From the NCBI RefSeq assembly GCF_035978755.1, contig NZ_CP108414.1, forward strand, positions 682,001 to 746,000: DNA of 64,000 bases, written 5' to 3'. Origin of the DNA: Streptomyces sp. NBC_01298. Its GTDB lineage: Bacteria > Actinomycetota > Actinomycetes > Streptomycetales > Streptomycetaceae. The position numbers and the translations under genes are program-made. This document shows positions 48,858 to 57,679 of the stretch, piece by piece (the first letter of the stretch is position 1; every line of letters begins with the position of its first letter). The notes under the pieces were generated by a model. It was not told the DNA's origin, made no database searches, and saw only the letters and a list, made by a program, of their open reading frames with translations.

Positions 48858-50051
48858 ATGAGCAGAAGCATGTCCGCGGCAGGAGCCGCCGTCGTCCTGG
48901 CCGGCCTCATCACGGCGGCCGCTCCCGCCTCGGCCGCGCCGGCCGCGCACTCGGCAGCCGCCCCGACGGGCACCCCGACGGCCGCCTCCGCCGCCGCGTG
49001 CGTGCCGGACGTCGTCAAGCTGCCGTCCCTGCCCTCCGGCCCCTGGACCTCCGGGGTCGTGAACGGCCTCGGAGCGGACGGCCTCGCCGTCGGCGAGAGC
49101 CTCGGCCTCCCGGCGTACTGGACCGCCGACCACGCGGTCCACGCCGTCCCGCTGCCGGCCGGCTTCCAGAACGGCAGGGTCACGGCCGTCAACGCCAAGG
49201 GCCTGATGGTCGGCACCGTGGAGCGCTCCTCGGACCGCGCCCGCGCCGCCTTCACCTACCGTCCGGGTGACACGGCGATGCGGTTGCTGACCGGCGCCGC
49301 CACCGCCACCGACGCGGCGGACGTCAACGACGCGGGCCGGGTCGTCGGCATGGACGGCGGCACCCCGAAGGAGTGGGCGAACGGCACCGTGGTCCGCGAA
49401 CTGCCGGTGCCCGAGGACGCGCACCCCAGCACCCGGATCGTGGCGGTGGACGGCATCAACAAGCGCGGGGACGTGCTCGGAACCGCCCACACGGAGTACG
49501 AGGACCTGGAGAACGACCGGATCATCAGCAAGACCTTCCCGGTGGTCTGGCCGGCCGGTGGCGCCTACCCGCCCTACAGCCTGCCCGTCTGGAACGAGAC
49601 GGACTGGACGACGGGCACCCAGGCGAGCGGCATCGACGACAAGGGCCGCGTCGTCGGCTTCGAGGCGGAGAGCTACCGGGAGTTCCGGCGCCGGACCCCG
49701 GCCGTCTGGAAGAAGCCGTACGACGCGCCGCCCGCCGCCCCCGGACTGGTCACCGGCTACGAGACCCTGACCTTCGAAGCCATCAGCCCGGCCACGAACG
49801 TGACGGTCGGCACCGCCGCCAGCTTCGTCGAGGGCTACGCCCGCTACGTGCAGGCGGCCTACTGGCCGGGCACGGGCGCCCCGCTCGTCCTCCCGAACCC
49901 GGCGGGCGCGAGCGCCGACGTCAACACCGAGGCCCATGCCGTCTCGGACGACGACCGGGTGGGCGGCTCCTTCCGCGATCTGACCGTCTTGGCGGACAAC
50001 CCGATCGTCTGGACCTGCGCGAGCAAGCAGGCGTACGCCCCCACGAAGTAG
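48858..50051 (+). CDS. Secreted HAF-repeat beta-propeller-like protein
   Basis: A 397-residue exported protein. The signal peptide SAAGAAVVLAGLITAAAPASAAPA ends near residue 28. The body contains repeats of the extracellular HAF type, each with a DVNDAGRVVG, GINKRGDVLG, GIDDKGRVVGF or AVSDDDRVGG turn, about 50-70 residues apart, forming a propeller. No catalytic motif is visible. GGGGGAAG lies about eight bases before the ATG. The genes on both sides are metabolic and give no clue. Its role is unknown: adhesion or ligand binding are guesses. Confidence 0.78.
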   Translation: MSRSMSAAGAAVVLAGLITAAAPASAAPAAHSAAAPTGTPTAASAAACVPDVVKLPSLPSGPWTSGVVNGLGADGLAVGESLGLPAYWTADHAVHAVPLPAGFQNGRVTAVNAKGLMVGTVERSSDRARAAFTYRPGDTAMRLLTGAATATDAADVNDAGRVVGMDGGTPKEWANGTVVRELPVPEDAHPSTRIVAVDGINKRGDVLGTAHTEYEDLENDRIISKTFPVVWPAGGAYPPYSLPVWNETDWTTGTQASGIDDKGRVVGFEAESYREFRRRTPAVWKKPYDAPPAAPGLVTGYETLTFEAISPATNVTVGTAASFVEGYARYVQAAYWPGTGAPLVLPNPAGASADVNTEAHAVSDDDRVGGSFRDLTVLADNPIVWTCASKQAYAPTK

Positions 50052-50115
50052 CGGGAGGCAACTGCCCCCGGCACGGGCATGGCGCTCTCGGCGCCCGCAC
50101 GCTATCGATGGGCGC

Positions 50116-51015
50116 ATGGAGACCCCCACGCGCGGCCTGCCCGCGCCGCCCCCGCTCGGCTCCGCCGCCCTGCCGCCCGGCACGTTCACCGGCCGGGCGG
50201 TGCTCGTGACCGGCGGCGGGACCGGGCTGGGCAAGGCCATCGCCACCGAGTTCGCGCGCCTCGGGGCGGATCTGGTGATCGCCGGCCGCCGGATCGAGCA
50301 GTTGAAGTCGGCTCAGGACGAACTGGCGGCCGTCCCCGGAGCGGGCCGGGTGACGGCCGCGGTCTGCGACATCCGCGACCCCGAGCGGGTCGCCGAGGTC
50401 TTCGACGCGGCCGGGGCGGCCTTCGGCGGGGTCCCGGACGTCCTCGTCAACAACGCCGCCGCGAACTTCCCCTCCCCCGCAGAAGACTTGTCCCCCAACG
50501 CCTGGCGGGCGGTGGTCGACATCACCCTGACCGGCACCTGGTTCGTGACCCGGGAGTTCGGCCGCCGCCACCTCGCCGCGGGCAGCGCCGGGTCCATCGT
50601 GAACATCGGCGCCTCGTACGCCTGGACCGGCGGGCCGGGCTACGCGCACAGCGCCGCAGCCAAGGCGGGGGTGAAGAACCTCGTCGAGACCCTCGCCGTC
50701 GAGTGGGGCCCGTACGGCATCCAGATCAACGGCCTGGTCCCGGGACTCTTCCCGCACGCGGACATGACCGAGGACATCCGGGGCGGCCTGGAACGGGCCG
50801 CCCCGGACGACAAGGACACCAGGCAGCCCGCCCTGCGGGTCGGCGCACCGCGCGAACTGGGCTGGGCGGCCACCTTCCTGGCCTCGCCCTACGCCCGCTT
50901 CATCACCGGGCACACCCTGGTGGTGGACGGGGCGAACTGGCAGCGGCGCTCGCTCGTCAACCCCGAAGTGGTGACGGTGCGCGAGCAGTTGGGGAGGGGA
51001 CCGTTCGCCCCGTGA
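50116..51015 (+). CDS. SDR-family 2,4-dienoyl-CoA reductase-like protein
   Basis: A 299-residue short-chain dehydrogenase. The NADP-binding TGGGTGLGKAI (about 32-42) is the dienoyl-CoA reductase variant of TGxxxGIG. Instead of the normal Y-x3-K, it has Y168 in ASYAWTGG, S179 and K183 in HSAAAKAGV, which is the Y-x10-S-x3-K arrangement of DECR enzymes. INGLVPGLFPHADM and the C-terminal GHTLVVDGANWQ agree. It would reduce 2,4-dienoyl-CoA made during degradation of unsaturated fatty acids. A TetR gene follows in the same direction, and acyl-CoA dehydrogenases lie nearby. Confidence 0.88.
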   Translation: METPTRGLPAPPPLGSAALPPGTFTGRAVLVTGGGTGLGKAIATEFARLGADLVIAGRRIEQLKSAQDELAAVPGAGRVTAAVCDIRDPERVAEVFDAAGAAFGGVPDVLVNNAAANFPSPAEDLSPNAWRAVVDITLTGTWFVTREFGRRHLAAGSAGSIVNIGASYAWTGGPGYAHSAAAKAGVKNLVETLAVEWGPYGIQINGLVPGLFPHADMTEDIRGGLERAAPDDKDTRQPALRVGAPRELGWAATFLASPYARFITGHTLVVDGANWQRRSLVNPEVVTVREQLGRGPFAP

Positions 51016-51199
51016 CGTAGCGGGGGGGGCGCCGGGGTGCGCGGGGACGCCACGGCGCGCCGGACGCCGCGTGCGCGCGGCCTTCCGGCTCGTTCGGCCG
51101 GTTCGGCCCGATACGTCATTTCGGCGCGATGCGCCATGGCGCGATCGTGTGGCACATTGACGCCGTCTACAACCCCTGTCCCTCCTTGGAGGTGTTGCG

Positions 51200-51802
51200 G
51201 TGAGCACGGTGAGCACGGGCCGCCCGTCGTTGACGGCACGGCGCAGGGAGGCCACGTGGTACGAGATCGCGGAGGCGGCCGCCGACCTCTTCTCCGAGCG
51301 GGGGTTCGAGGCCACCACGGTGGACGACATCGCGCGGGCGGCCGGCATCTCGCTGCGCACCTTCTACCGCTACTGCCCGACGAAGGAGGACGCGCTGACC
51401 CCGGTCCTGACCGCCGGCGTGGCCACCCTGGTCGAGGAACTCGCCCTGCGTCCCGCGTCGGAGCCCCTCACCGAAGCGGCCCAGGCCGCCTTCACCACCG
51501 CCACCGCGGGCACGCGCTACGAGGGGCCGGGCCAGACGGCCCGCCTGATCCAGGTGATGGGCGGCGTCCCCGAGATCCGCATGCGCTGGCTCGCGGCCGC
51601 GCGGGCGATGCAGGACCGCCTGGTGCCGGTCCTGGCGGTCCGCACGGGGCGCCCCGAATCCGCCCTGGAGACCCGCGTCCTGGCGGCCGTCCTCATCGAC
51701 GCCGTCACCGTCGCCCTCGAACACTGGGCCGCCGAGGGCGGCCGCGAACCCCTGCCGGCCGTCTCGGCGCGCGCGCTGGCCCTCCTGCGCCTGGAGGAGT
51801 AG
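51200..51802 (+). CDS. TetR-family transcriptional regulator
   Basis: A 200-residue regulator with an N-terminal HTH at about 18-64: EIAEAAADLFSERGFEATTVDDIARAAGISLRTFYRYCPTKEDAL. The C-terminal ligand domain is all helical (WLAAARAMQDRLVPVLAVRTG). GGAGG lies eight bases before the GTG start. It follows the dienoyl-CoA-reductase-like gene after 184 bases and may regulate fatty-acid genes here, but no clear operator was found in its own promoter. Confidence 0.9.
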   Translation: MSTVSTGRPSLTARRREATWYEIAEAAADLFSERGFEATTVDDIARAAGISLRTFYRYCPTKEDALTPVLTAGVATLVEELALRPASEPLTEAAQAAFTTATAGTRYEGPGQTARLIQVMGGVPEIRMRWLAAARAMQDRLVPVLAVRTGRPESALETRVLAAVLIDAVTVALEHWAAEGGREPLPAVSARALALLRLEE

Positions 51803-51859
51803 CGGGGCCCGAGGGGTAGCGGGGCCCGGCTGTCAGTGGTCCGGGGCATCATGGGCGCC

Positions 51860-52663
51860 ATGTCCTTCGCTGATCTGACCCTTGACCGGTGGCGCTCGTT
51901 CGACCTGCCGGAGGCCCTGCGCTTCGCCCGGGAGGCCGCCGGCTCCGTGGGCGGCCGGGTGAGCCTGGTCGACACCACCGAACACCTCGGCGGCCCGCTC
52001 CACCGCGTGCGCGTCGAACGGGACGGGCGGGAGTTCGCCCTGATACCCGGAGGGACGGTCCGCCTCGGCTTCGACCTGGACGCCTGGGAGCCGACGCCCG
52101 AACAGACCGCCGACTTCGAGCAGAGCCTCGCCGAGGAGTACGGCTACGGCCCCGATCTCACGTCGCACCTCGCCGAGTCGCTGAGCCCGCCCCGGACCGT
52201 CACCCTGGCGACCGTGTTCATGGCCGTGGCGAACGAGCCGCTCACCGAGCCCCCCGCCGCCGTGCCCGCGGCCCTCGCGGAGCGCGGGCTGCGGATGCCC
52301 GGCGCCGACGAGTGGGAGCACGCCTGCGGGGCCGGGGCGCGCACCCTCTTCCGCTGGGGCGGCACCTGCCCGATCGGCGAACCCTCCTACGGCGCCGGGA
52401 CGTTCGCTCCGCGGTGCGAGCCCAACGCCTTCGGGCTGCGCATCGCCTACGACTCGTACACCGCCGAGATCGGCGCCGATCCGGGCGCCGTGCACGGCGG
52501 GGACGGCGGCGAGTCGGTGTGCGGCGGGTACGGGGACCTGTGGGCCTGGCTGACACTGGCCACGGCGAACCGCAACCCGGCGATGGCCGAGCTGGTGTAC
52601 GGCCCGGAGGACGGGTCCCCCTGGGAGGCGTTCTCCGTCCGGCCGGTGCTCAGCCTCCGGTGA
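51860..52663 (+). CDS. Formylglycine-generating-enzyme-like domain protein
   Basis: A 267-residue protein of uncertain role. LRMPGADEWEHACGAGARTLFRWGG (about 155-178) resembles the RLPTEAEWEYAARGG-type core of the FGE/sulfatase-modifying family. GTCPIGEPSYGAGTFAPRCEPNAFGL, then WAWLTLATANRNPAM follow the same order. But the copper- or substrate-binding Cys pair of true FGE cannot be confirmed, and about 120 N-terminal residues are unrelated. The gene might encode an FGE-fold binding protein. Either of two close ATG codons may start it; its 3' end overlaps the enoyl-CoA hydratase gene by 14 bases. Confidence 0.6.
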   Translation: MSFADLTLDRWRSFDLPEALRFAREAAGSVGGRVSLVDTTEHLGGPLHRVRVERDGREFALIPGGTVRLGFDLDAWEPTPEQTADFEQSLAEEYGYGPDLTSHLAESLSPPRTVTLATVFMAVANEPLTEPPAAVPAALAERGLRMPGADEWEHACGAGARTLFRWGGTCPIGEPSYGAGTFAPRCEPNAFGLRIAYDSYTAEIGADPGAVHGGDGGESVCGGYGDLWAWLTLATANRNPAMAELVYGPEDGSPWEAFSVRPVLSLR

Positions 52664-53483
52664 AGTGCGGGGGCCGGCCCTGCGCCTTGGCGGTGTAGCC
52701 CTCGCGGATGTCTTCCGAGGTGAGGGTCAGGGCCGCCGTCATCGCGACGCGGTCGAGGGCCGCGGGCAGGGCGGCGTCCGCGTAGGAATCGATGCCGCGC
52801 TTGATGCCCTGGACGGCGAGCGGGGCGTTGGCCGCGATCTCCGCCGCGAGCGCGCGGGCCTCCTTGTCCAACTCCTCCATGGGAAACACCTGTTGGACGA
52901 GCCCCAGGCGCTCCGCCGTCCCGGCGTCGATGCGGCGGCCGGTCAGCGCCAGGAACTTGGCCCAGCCGGCCCCCGCCTCGCGGGCGATGCGCAGGTCGCC
53001 GCCCGCGTCCACCGCGACGCCCAATTGGGCCTCCGGCAAGGCGAAGACGGCGTCATGGGCCGCCACCCGGATGTCCGCCATCAGGGCCAGCTCGAAGCCG
53101 AAGCCGAGGCAGTAGCCCTGCACCGCGGCCACGACCGGCTGGGGCAGCCGGGCCAGGACGGCGAAGCGTTCGTGGACCCAGCGGATGCCCTCGTAGTAGT
53201 TGCGGCCCAGCTCGGCCGCCGAGGCGCCGGTGATCGCGCCGCCCGGGGCCGTCACGTCGATGCCCGCGCAGAACGCCCGGCCTTCGGCCCGCAACAGGAC
53301 CACCCGTACGGCGGGGTCGAAGCGGATCCGGTCCGCCAGCAGGCCGAGCTGGCGCGTGGACTCCCAGCTCCAGCCGTTGAGCTTCTCCGGCCGGCAGAGG
53401 GTGAGTTCCGCGATCCCGTCCGCGACGTCCAGACGGATCCGTTCCTCACCCTCCGCGATCTCCGTGCTCAGGGTGTCGATCAC
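52650..53483 (-). CDS. Enoyl-CoA hydratase/isomerase family protein
   Basis: A 277-residue crotonase-fold enzyme. The N-terminal IAELTLCRPEKLNGWSW, the first oxyanion-hole AEGRAFCAGIDVTAP near residue 66, the second AAVQGYCLGFGFELALMADI near 118, and FALPEAQLGVAVDAGGD near 145 are all present. The Glu of FALPEAQLG is one of the catalytic pair; the other catalytic residue is replaced by Asp in the DAGGD segment, as in dienoyl-CoA isomerases. That suggests a delta-3,5-delta-2,4-dienoyl-CoA isomerase, but this is tentative. GTG start with AAGGTG six bases upstream. Its 3' end overlaps the FGE-like gene. Confidence 0.88.
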   Translation of the reverse strand: MIDTLSTEIAEGEERIRLDVADGIAELTLCRPEKLNGWSWESTRQLGLLADRIRFDPAVRVVLLRAEGRAFCAGIDVTAPGGAITGASAAELGRNYYEGIRWVHERFAVLARLPQPVVAAVQGYCLGFGFELALMADIRVAAHDAVFALPEAQLGVAVDAGGDLRIAREAGAGWAKFLALTGRRIDAGTAERLGLVQQVFPMEELDKEARALAAEIAANAPLAVQGIKRGIDSYADAALPAALDRVAMTAALTLTSEDIREGYTAKAQGRPPHFTGG

Positions 53484-53506
53484 GCGGACACCTTAAGCGT
53501 GTCCGC

Positions 53507-54271
53507 CTAGCGCGGGAAGACTTCGAACGCCACCGCCGGACGGCCGCCGAACCGGGCGGCCGCCTGCTGGGCGTTGCCCGTCAGGAAGGTGCGCACGTAC
53601 GTCTCCGGGTCCTCGTCGGTCAGGGCCGCGATGTACGCCTTGTGCTCCATGAGGGACTTCACCGACCGCTCCAGACCGGGTCCGGCGTCGGCCGCGTGCG
53701 TGGGCGTCGTGGTGCCGGAGACCGCCACCCAGCGCACCCCGTTCCACGGCTCCAGGCCCTGTTCCGTGAGGAGTTCGGGGAAGATCCAGCGGTTGCCCGC
53801 GTCGCCCGCCGCGTCCAGGGTGGCCCGGCCGACCGCCTTGTGGTCGGGGGTGTTCCAGTAGCCGCCGCCCTCGGCCCCGCCCCAGGTGTCGCGGTGGTTC
53901 ATCGTGATCACCAGCTCGGGGCGGTGGCGCCGGATGGCGGCGGCGATGTCCCGGCGCAGGTCCAGGCCGTACTCCAGGACCCCGTCGCGGTGGTCGAGGA
54001 ACTCCACCGTGGGGACGCCGACGACGGCCGCGCTCGCGCGCTGCTCCGCTTCGCGCAGCGGGGCGCAGGCGGCCGGGTCGATGGTGTCGATGCCGGCCTC
54101 GCCGCGCGTGGCGAGCAGGTAGACGACCTCGCGGCCGCCGTCCGTCCAGTCCGCGATGGCCGCGGCGCAGCCGTATTCCAGGTCGTCCGGGTGTGCCACG
54201 ACGGCCAGCGCGCGCTGCCAGTCGGTGGGCATGGGCTCCAAGGGCGCGGGCCCGTGCAGTTGTTCGTTCAT
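53507..54271 (-). CDS. PIG-L family deacetylase
   Basis: A 254-residue zinc-dependent deacetylase of the LmbE/PIG-L family. The metal-binding motif is AHPDDLEYG at 26-34 (H27, D30), with a later His in TPDHKAVGR. TMNHRDTWGGAEGGGYWNTPDH is the expected substrate region. MshB (mycothiol) and many antibiotic deacetylases belong here; this member is shorter than MshB (about 290). Its start is only 18 bases from the start of the divergent MBL hydrolase gene, so both share promoter sequences. A GlcNAc-type amide is the likely substrate. Confidence 0.88.
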   Translation of the reverse strand: MNEQLHGPAPLEPMPTDWQRALAVVAHPDDLEYGCAAAIADWTDGGREVVYLLATRGEAGIDTIDPAACAPLREAEQRASAAVVGVPTVEFLDHRDGVLEYGLDLRRDIAAAIRRHRPELVITMNHRDTWGGAEGGGYWNTPDHKAVGRATLDAAGDAGNRWIFPELLTEQGLEPWNGVRWVAVSGTTTPTHAADAGPGLERSVKSLMEHKAYIAALTDEDPETYVRTFLTGNAQQAAARFGGRPAVAFEVFPR

Positions 54272-54289
54272 GGGTCGCACAATAGGCGA

Positions 54290-55111
54290 ATGGACAGTCA
54301 GGAGCTGGTCGTGGCCCTGCTCGACGCCACCGGGTCGTTCTTCGAGCCCGCGGTCACCGCCTTTCCGGGGGCGGACGCCGCCGCCTGGGAGCGGGCCGCG
54401 CTGCTGGATCCGGGCGCGGCCGGACCGGAGGGGTCCTGGCGGCTGGACTTCCGGTGCTTCGCCGTGCCCCGGCCCGGCGGCCGCTGGGTGCTGGTCGACG
54501 CGGGGGTCGGCCCGGCGCGGGGCCCGGCGGCTGGCTGGGCCCCGGTCCCGGGCCGGCTGCCCGCCGCGCTCGGGGAGGCCGGGATCGCCCCGGCCGACGT
54601 GGAGGCGGTGGTCCTGACCCACCTGCACGAGGACCACACCGGCTGGACGCAGGACGAGGCCGGGCGGCCGTTCTTCCCCGACGCGCGGTACCTCGTACAG
54701 AGCGCGGAGGTGGCGGCCCTGGACCGGGCGGATCCCGTGTGGGACTGGACGGTGGCCCCGCTGCGGGCCGCCGGCCGGCTCCAGGAGGTGGCCGGGGAAC
54801 ACCGGCTCGCTCCGGGCATCACCCTGCTGCCGACACCGGGGCACACGCCCGGCCACCAGTCGGTACTGGTGGAAGGGCCCGCCGGGCCGGGCGGCGGGGG
54901 CCGGGGCCACGACCGGGACGTGCTGATCACCGGTGACGTACTGGTCCACGCGGTGCAGCTGGCCGATCCGGCGGTCCCGTACTCCCACGAACGCGACCGG
55001 GCCGCCGCCCGCGCCTCGCGCGAAGGGCTCCTGGCCCTGGCCGTGCGCCGCCGCGCCCTGCTGGCCACCGCGCACCTGACCCGGGCCTTCGTGGAGCCGC
55101 CGGGCCTTTGA
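54290..55111 (+). CDS. MBL-fold metallo-hydrolase
   Basis: A 273-residue metallo-beta-lactamase-fold hydrolase. The zinc motif HLHEDHTGW is at residues 111-119, later His is in TPGHTPGHQSV and Asp in LITGDVLVH, which completes the two-metal site. It has the proportions of lactonase/glyoxalase-II relatives. The start lies 18 bases from the divergent PIG-L start and there is hardly any leader, so the mRNA may be nearly leaderless. It converges on the S33 peptidase gene. A role with the deacetylase on a shared metabolite is possible but unproved. Confidence 0.87.
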   Translation: MDSQELVVALLDATGSFFEPAVTAFPGADAAAWERAALLDPGAAGPEGSWRLDFRCFAVPRPGGRWVLVDAGVGPARGPAAGWAPVPGRLPAALGEAGIAPADVEAVVLTHLHEDHTGWTQDEAGRPFFPDARYLVQSAEVAALDRADPVWDWTVAPLRAAGRLQEVAGEHRLAPGITLLPTPGHTPGHQSVLVEGPAGPGGGGRGHDRDVLITGDVLVHAVQLADPAVPYSHERDRAAARASREGLLALAVRRRALLATAHLTRAFVEPPGL

Positions 55112-55136
55112 GACGGACCGCCTTGAGGCGAACCGG

Positions 55137-56495
55137 TCAGGCTTCGTCGCGTACGAGGGCCAGCAGCCGGTCCAGGACGCGCGGGCCGCCGGCGCGGACC
55201 CCGTCGTGCTCGAACTCGTCCGTCACCCAGGTCTTCAGACCACGGATCGCCCGGGCGGTGGCCAGGGAGTGCGCCGTGTCCACGTACATGTCGTCGTGGT
55301 AGACGGCCGCGGCCACCGGCACCTCGTTGACGGCGAGCCGTGCCCGGTCGTACAGCGGGGTCCAGCCGGTGCGGGCGGTCAGCAGTTCGGCGGTCTCGCG
55401 CAGCGGGGCGAGCGCCGGGTCGCAGTCGAAGTGCCAGGGGTGGATGGTCTCGCCGGTGAAGTACAGCGGCTCCGGGCCCGCGAGGGTCTTGGCGGCGTCG
55501 AACCTCGGGTGTCCGGAGCGGACCCCCTCGGCGGCCCAGCCGATGGGGGTGACCGGGTCCTGGGCGTAGATCGCCTCGTGCATCAGGGCGTAGAGGGGGT
55601 GCCCGGCGAAGGAGAGCTGGCCGTGGACCGCCTCCAGGAAGGCGTCGGAGAGGGCGGGCCCGTCCGGGGTGGGGACGAAGGCGTCCTCGAGCAGGTAGTG
55701 CAGCTGGTGGCTGCCGTCGGAGCCGCCGAGGAGCAGACCGAGGGACTGGAAGGCCTCGGCCGTCAGCAGGTATCCGCCGGGGAGTTCGGCCGGACGCTCG
55801 AGGAGGTGGGCGGCGATGCGGCGGGCCCGCTCCACGTCCATGGGGTAGCGGGCGTAGTGCGCCCGGTTCTTGCGCTCGATCCGGGGGTACGCGGCCTCGT
55901 ACACCTCGGCGGCGGTGGCGTCGAGGGAGGGCAGCCCGCCGGTGATGAGGGCGGCGGCCAGCCCTTCGGGGGCGGCGCCCAGGTAGTGGGTGACGCAGAA
56001 GCCGCCGAAGCTCTGGCCGAGGACCGTCCAGGGCGCGCCGCCGGTGAGCAGCGGGCGGATGGTCTCGGCGTCGCGCACGATGGAGTCCGCGCGGAAGTGG
56101 GCGAGGTACTCGGCCTGCTCCGCGGGGCCGCCGCGCAGCGGCAGGGTCTGCCGGTTGACGGGGGTGGAGCGACCGGTTCCGCGCTGGTCGAGCAGGAGCA
56201 CCCGGAACTCGGTGAGGGCCCGCTCCAGCCAAGCCTGCCGGCCGACGAACCGGCGGGCGCCGAAGCCGGGTCCGCCCTCCAGGTAGAGCAGCCAGGGCAG
56301 GGACTCCGGGTCCTTGCCGGTGGCGACCAGCTCGCGGGCGTACAGCTCGATCCGCTCGCCGTCGGGGCGGGCGTGGTCGAGCGGGACGGCGAAGTGGTGG
56401 TCGGTGAAGACGACGCCGGGCTGGCGGTAGCTGCCGGGGGCGGCGCTCTCTCGGAGCACGGGGGTCACTGAGGTCACGGGGGTCACGGGGGTCAC
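55137..56495 (-). CDS. Prolyl iminopeptidase-like S33 peptidase
   Basis: A 452-residue alpha/beta-hydrolase peptidase. LLYLEGGPGFGARRF near 70 is the HGGPG-type oxyanion signature, LLLDQRGTGRST is the proline-iminopeptidase DQRGxGRS motif, and the nucleophile Ser is in LGQSFGGFCVTHYLG near 164. The His is probably in DEFEHDG. Start: four GTG codons in a row each begin GTGACC; the outermost is listed and the others would remove up to nine residues. It would release N-terminal proline from peptides, acting in the cytoplasm. The gene starts about 96 bases from the stop of the GntR/TetR regulator. Confidence 0.85.
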   Translation of the reverse strand: MTPVTPVTSVTPVLRESAAPGSYRQPGVVFTDHHFAVPLDHARPDGERIELYARELVATGKDPESLPWLLYLEGGPGFGARRFVGRQAWLERALTEFRVLLLDQRGTGRSTPVNRQTLPLRGGPAEQAEYLAHFRADSIVRDAETIRPLLTGGAPWTVLGQSFGGFCVTHYLGAAPEGLAAALITGGLPSLDATAAEVYEAAYPRIERKNRAHYARYPMDVERARRIAAHLLERPAELPGGYLLTAEAFQSLGLLLGGSDGSHQLHYLLEDAFVPTPDGPALSDAFLEAVHGQLSFAGHPLYALMHEAIYAQDPVTPIGWAAEGVRSGHPRFDAAKTLAGPEPLYFTGETIHPWHFDCDPALAPLRETAELLTARTGWTPLYDRARLAVNEVPVAAAVYHDDMYVDTAHSLATARAIRGLKTWVTDEFEHDGVRAGGPRVLDRLLALVRDEA

Positions 56496-56591
56496 GGGAG
56501 GTCCCTGGGGTCGGCGCGGTGCGGTGGTGTGCGCGGCAGCCGTCCCGGGGCCGGTGGGTGGTGACGACCGGGGCGGCGGGCCCGCCCGAGC

Positions 56592-57563
56592 TTACGCGAG
56601 GCCCACGGCGGGGCGCGGGTCCCCGGGGTGCCGCGCGGACCGCTCGGGCTGCTCGGACCGCTCGGACCGCTCGATGAGTGCTTCCACTCCGTCCAGCAGG
56701 CGCGCGAGCCCGAACTCGAAGAGCGTGCCGAGTTCGAGTGTGAACTCCTCCCCTTCGAAGAGGGTGGACAGGACCGGGAAGGAGCCGGCGGTCTGGATCG
56801 ATTCCATCCGCGGTTCGTTGGCGGCCATCCATTCCTCGGGGGTCATGCCGGTGTCCTGCCGCGCCTGCGATTCCAGCTCGACGGCGGCCGCGACGCCCTG
56901 GGCGTAGCCGATGAGGGCGAGGTGGACGTGGATGATCTGGTTCGGTGTCAGCCCCAGGCCGGTCAGGGCGGCGAGGACCCGCTCGGTGTACCGCATCGCG
57001 TGCGGCGAGGCCATCGGCCGGGTGAGGCCGGCCATGGCTCGCGCCAGCCACGGGTGGCGCTCGCACAGGCCCCACAGCCACCGCGCCTCCTGCTCCAGCC
57101 GCGCACGCCAGCCCGGCGGTCGCGGCCCCGGCGGCTCCGCGCCGAACACCGTCTCCGACATCAGCCGTACCAGTTCGCCCTTGCTCGGGACGTGCCGGTA
57201 GAGCGCCATGGTGGAGACGCCGAAGTCGGTGGCGACCCGGCGCATGGACAGTGCGGCGAGCCCTTCGCCGTCGGCGAGAGCGATCGCGGCGCGGATGACG
57301 CGCTCCCGGGTGAGTCCGTGAGGGGGAGCCGGGGGTCGCTCTCGTCCCGACTCGGCGACGACGGTGCCGACACCGGGTACGGGCCGCACCAGACCCTCCT
57401 GGTTCAGGGTGGCGAGCGCCTTCGTCGCGGTCGCCATGGCGACCCCCCACTCCTGGGTGATCCGCCGGGTGGAAGGGATGCGGGCACCGGGTGCGAGCTC
57501 GCCCGAGGTGATCCGCCGACGGATGTCGCCGGCGATGCGGAGGTAGGGCGGTTCCATGGCCAT
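56592..57563 (-). CDS. GntR-TetR hybrid transcriptional regulator
   Basis: A 323-residue protein with two DNA-binding modules. Residues 5-70 form a GntR winged HTH (YLRIAGDIRRRITSGELAPGARIPSTRRITQEWGVAMATATKAL), and residues about 84-135 a TetR HTH (TRERVIRAAIALADGEGLAALSMRRVATDFGVSTMALYRHVPSK). The rest is a TetR-type ligand domain ending in ERSERSEQPERS repeats. Such GntR-TetR proteins control drug pumps. It diverges from an MFS exporter and two TAGTGCACT palindromes stand between them, so it probably represses that pump until a drug binds. Confidence 0.88.
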   Translation of the reverse strand: MAMEPPYLRIAGDIRRRITSGELAPGARIPSTRRITQEWGVAMATATKALATLNQEGLVRPVPGVGTVVAESGRERPPAPPHGLTRERVIRAAIALADGEGLAALSMRRVATDFGVSTMALYRHVPSKGELVRLMSETVFGAEPPGPRPPGWRARLEQEARWLWGLCERHPWLARAMAGLTRPMASPHAMRYTERVLAALTGLGLTPNQIIHVHLALIGYAQGVAAAVELESQARQDTGMTPEEWMAANEPRMESIQTAGSFPVLSTLFEGEEFTLELGTLFEFGLARLLDGVEALIERSERSEQPERSARHPGDPRPAVGLA

Positions 57564-57572
57564 GAGTACACC

Positions 57573-57633
57573 GTACTAGTGCACTCATACAGCGTTCAGG
57601 CCGCTCCAGGACGCGTGTTGGCGTAGTGCACTA
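57573..57633. promoter_or_regulatory. Two TAGTGCACT operator sites between the hybrid regulator and the MFS gene
   Basis: GTACTAGTGCACTCATAC (57573-57590) and TAGTGCACTA (57624-57633) share the TAGTGCACT core. The second is a perfect 10-bp palindrome. They are 47 bases apart in the 116-base divergent promoter. The GntR-TetR protein is the natural candidate to bind them; the two different HTHs could each prefer one. Confidence 0.7.
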
Positions 57634-57679
57634 GGCAGGTGTTTGCGGCGCACACCGTGACCCCGGTCTCCTGCCGTTC

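Noticed and set aside
45275..53483. A single continuous fatty-acid degradation cluster
   Set aside because: A secreted propeller, a TetR gene and an FGE-like gene on the other strand lie between the acyl-CoA genes, so only the three-gene operon is supported as one unit.
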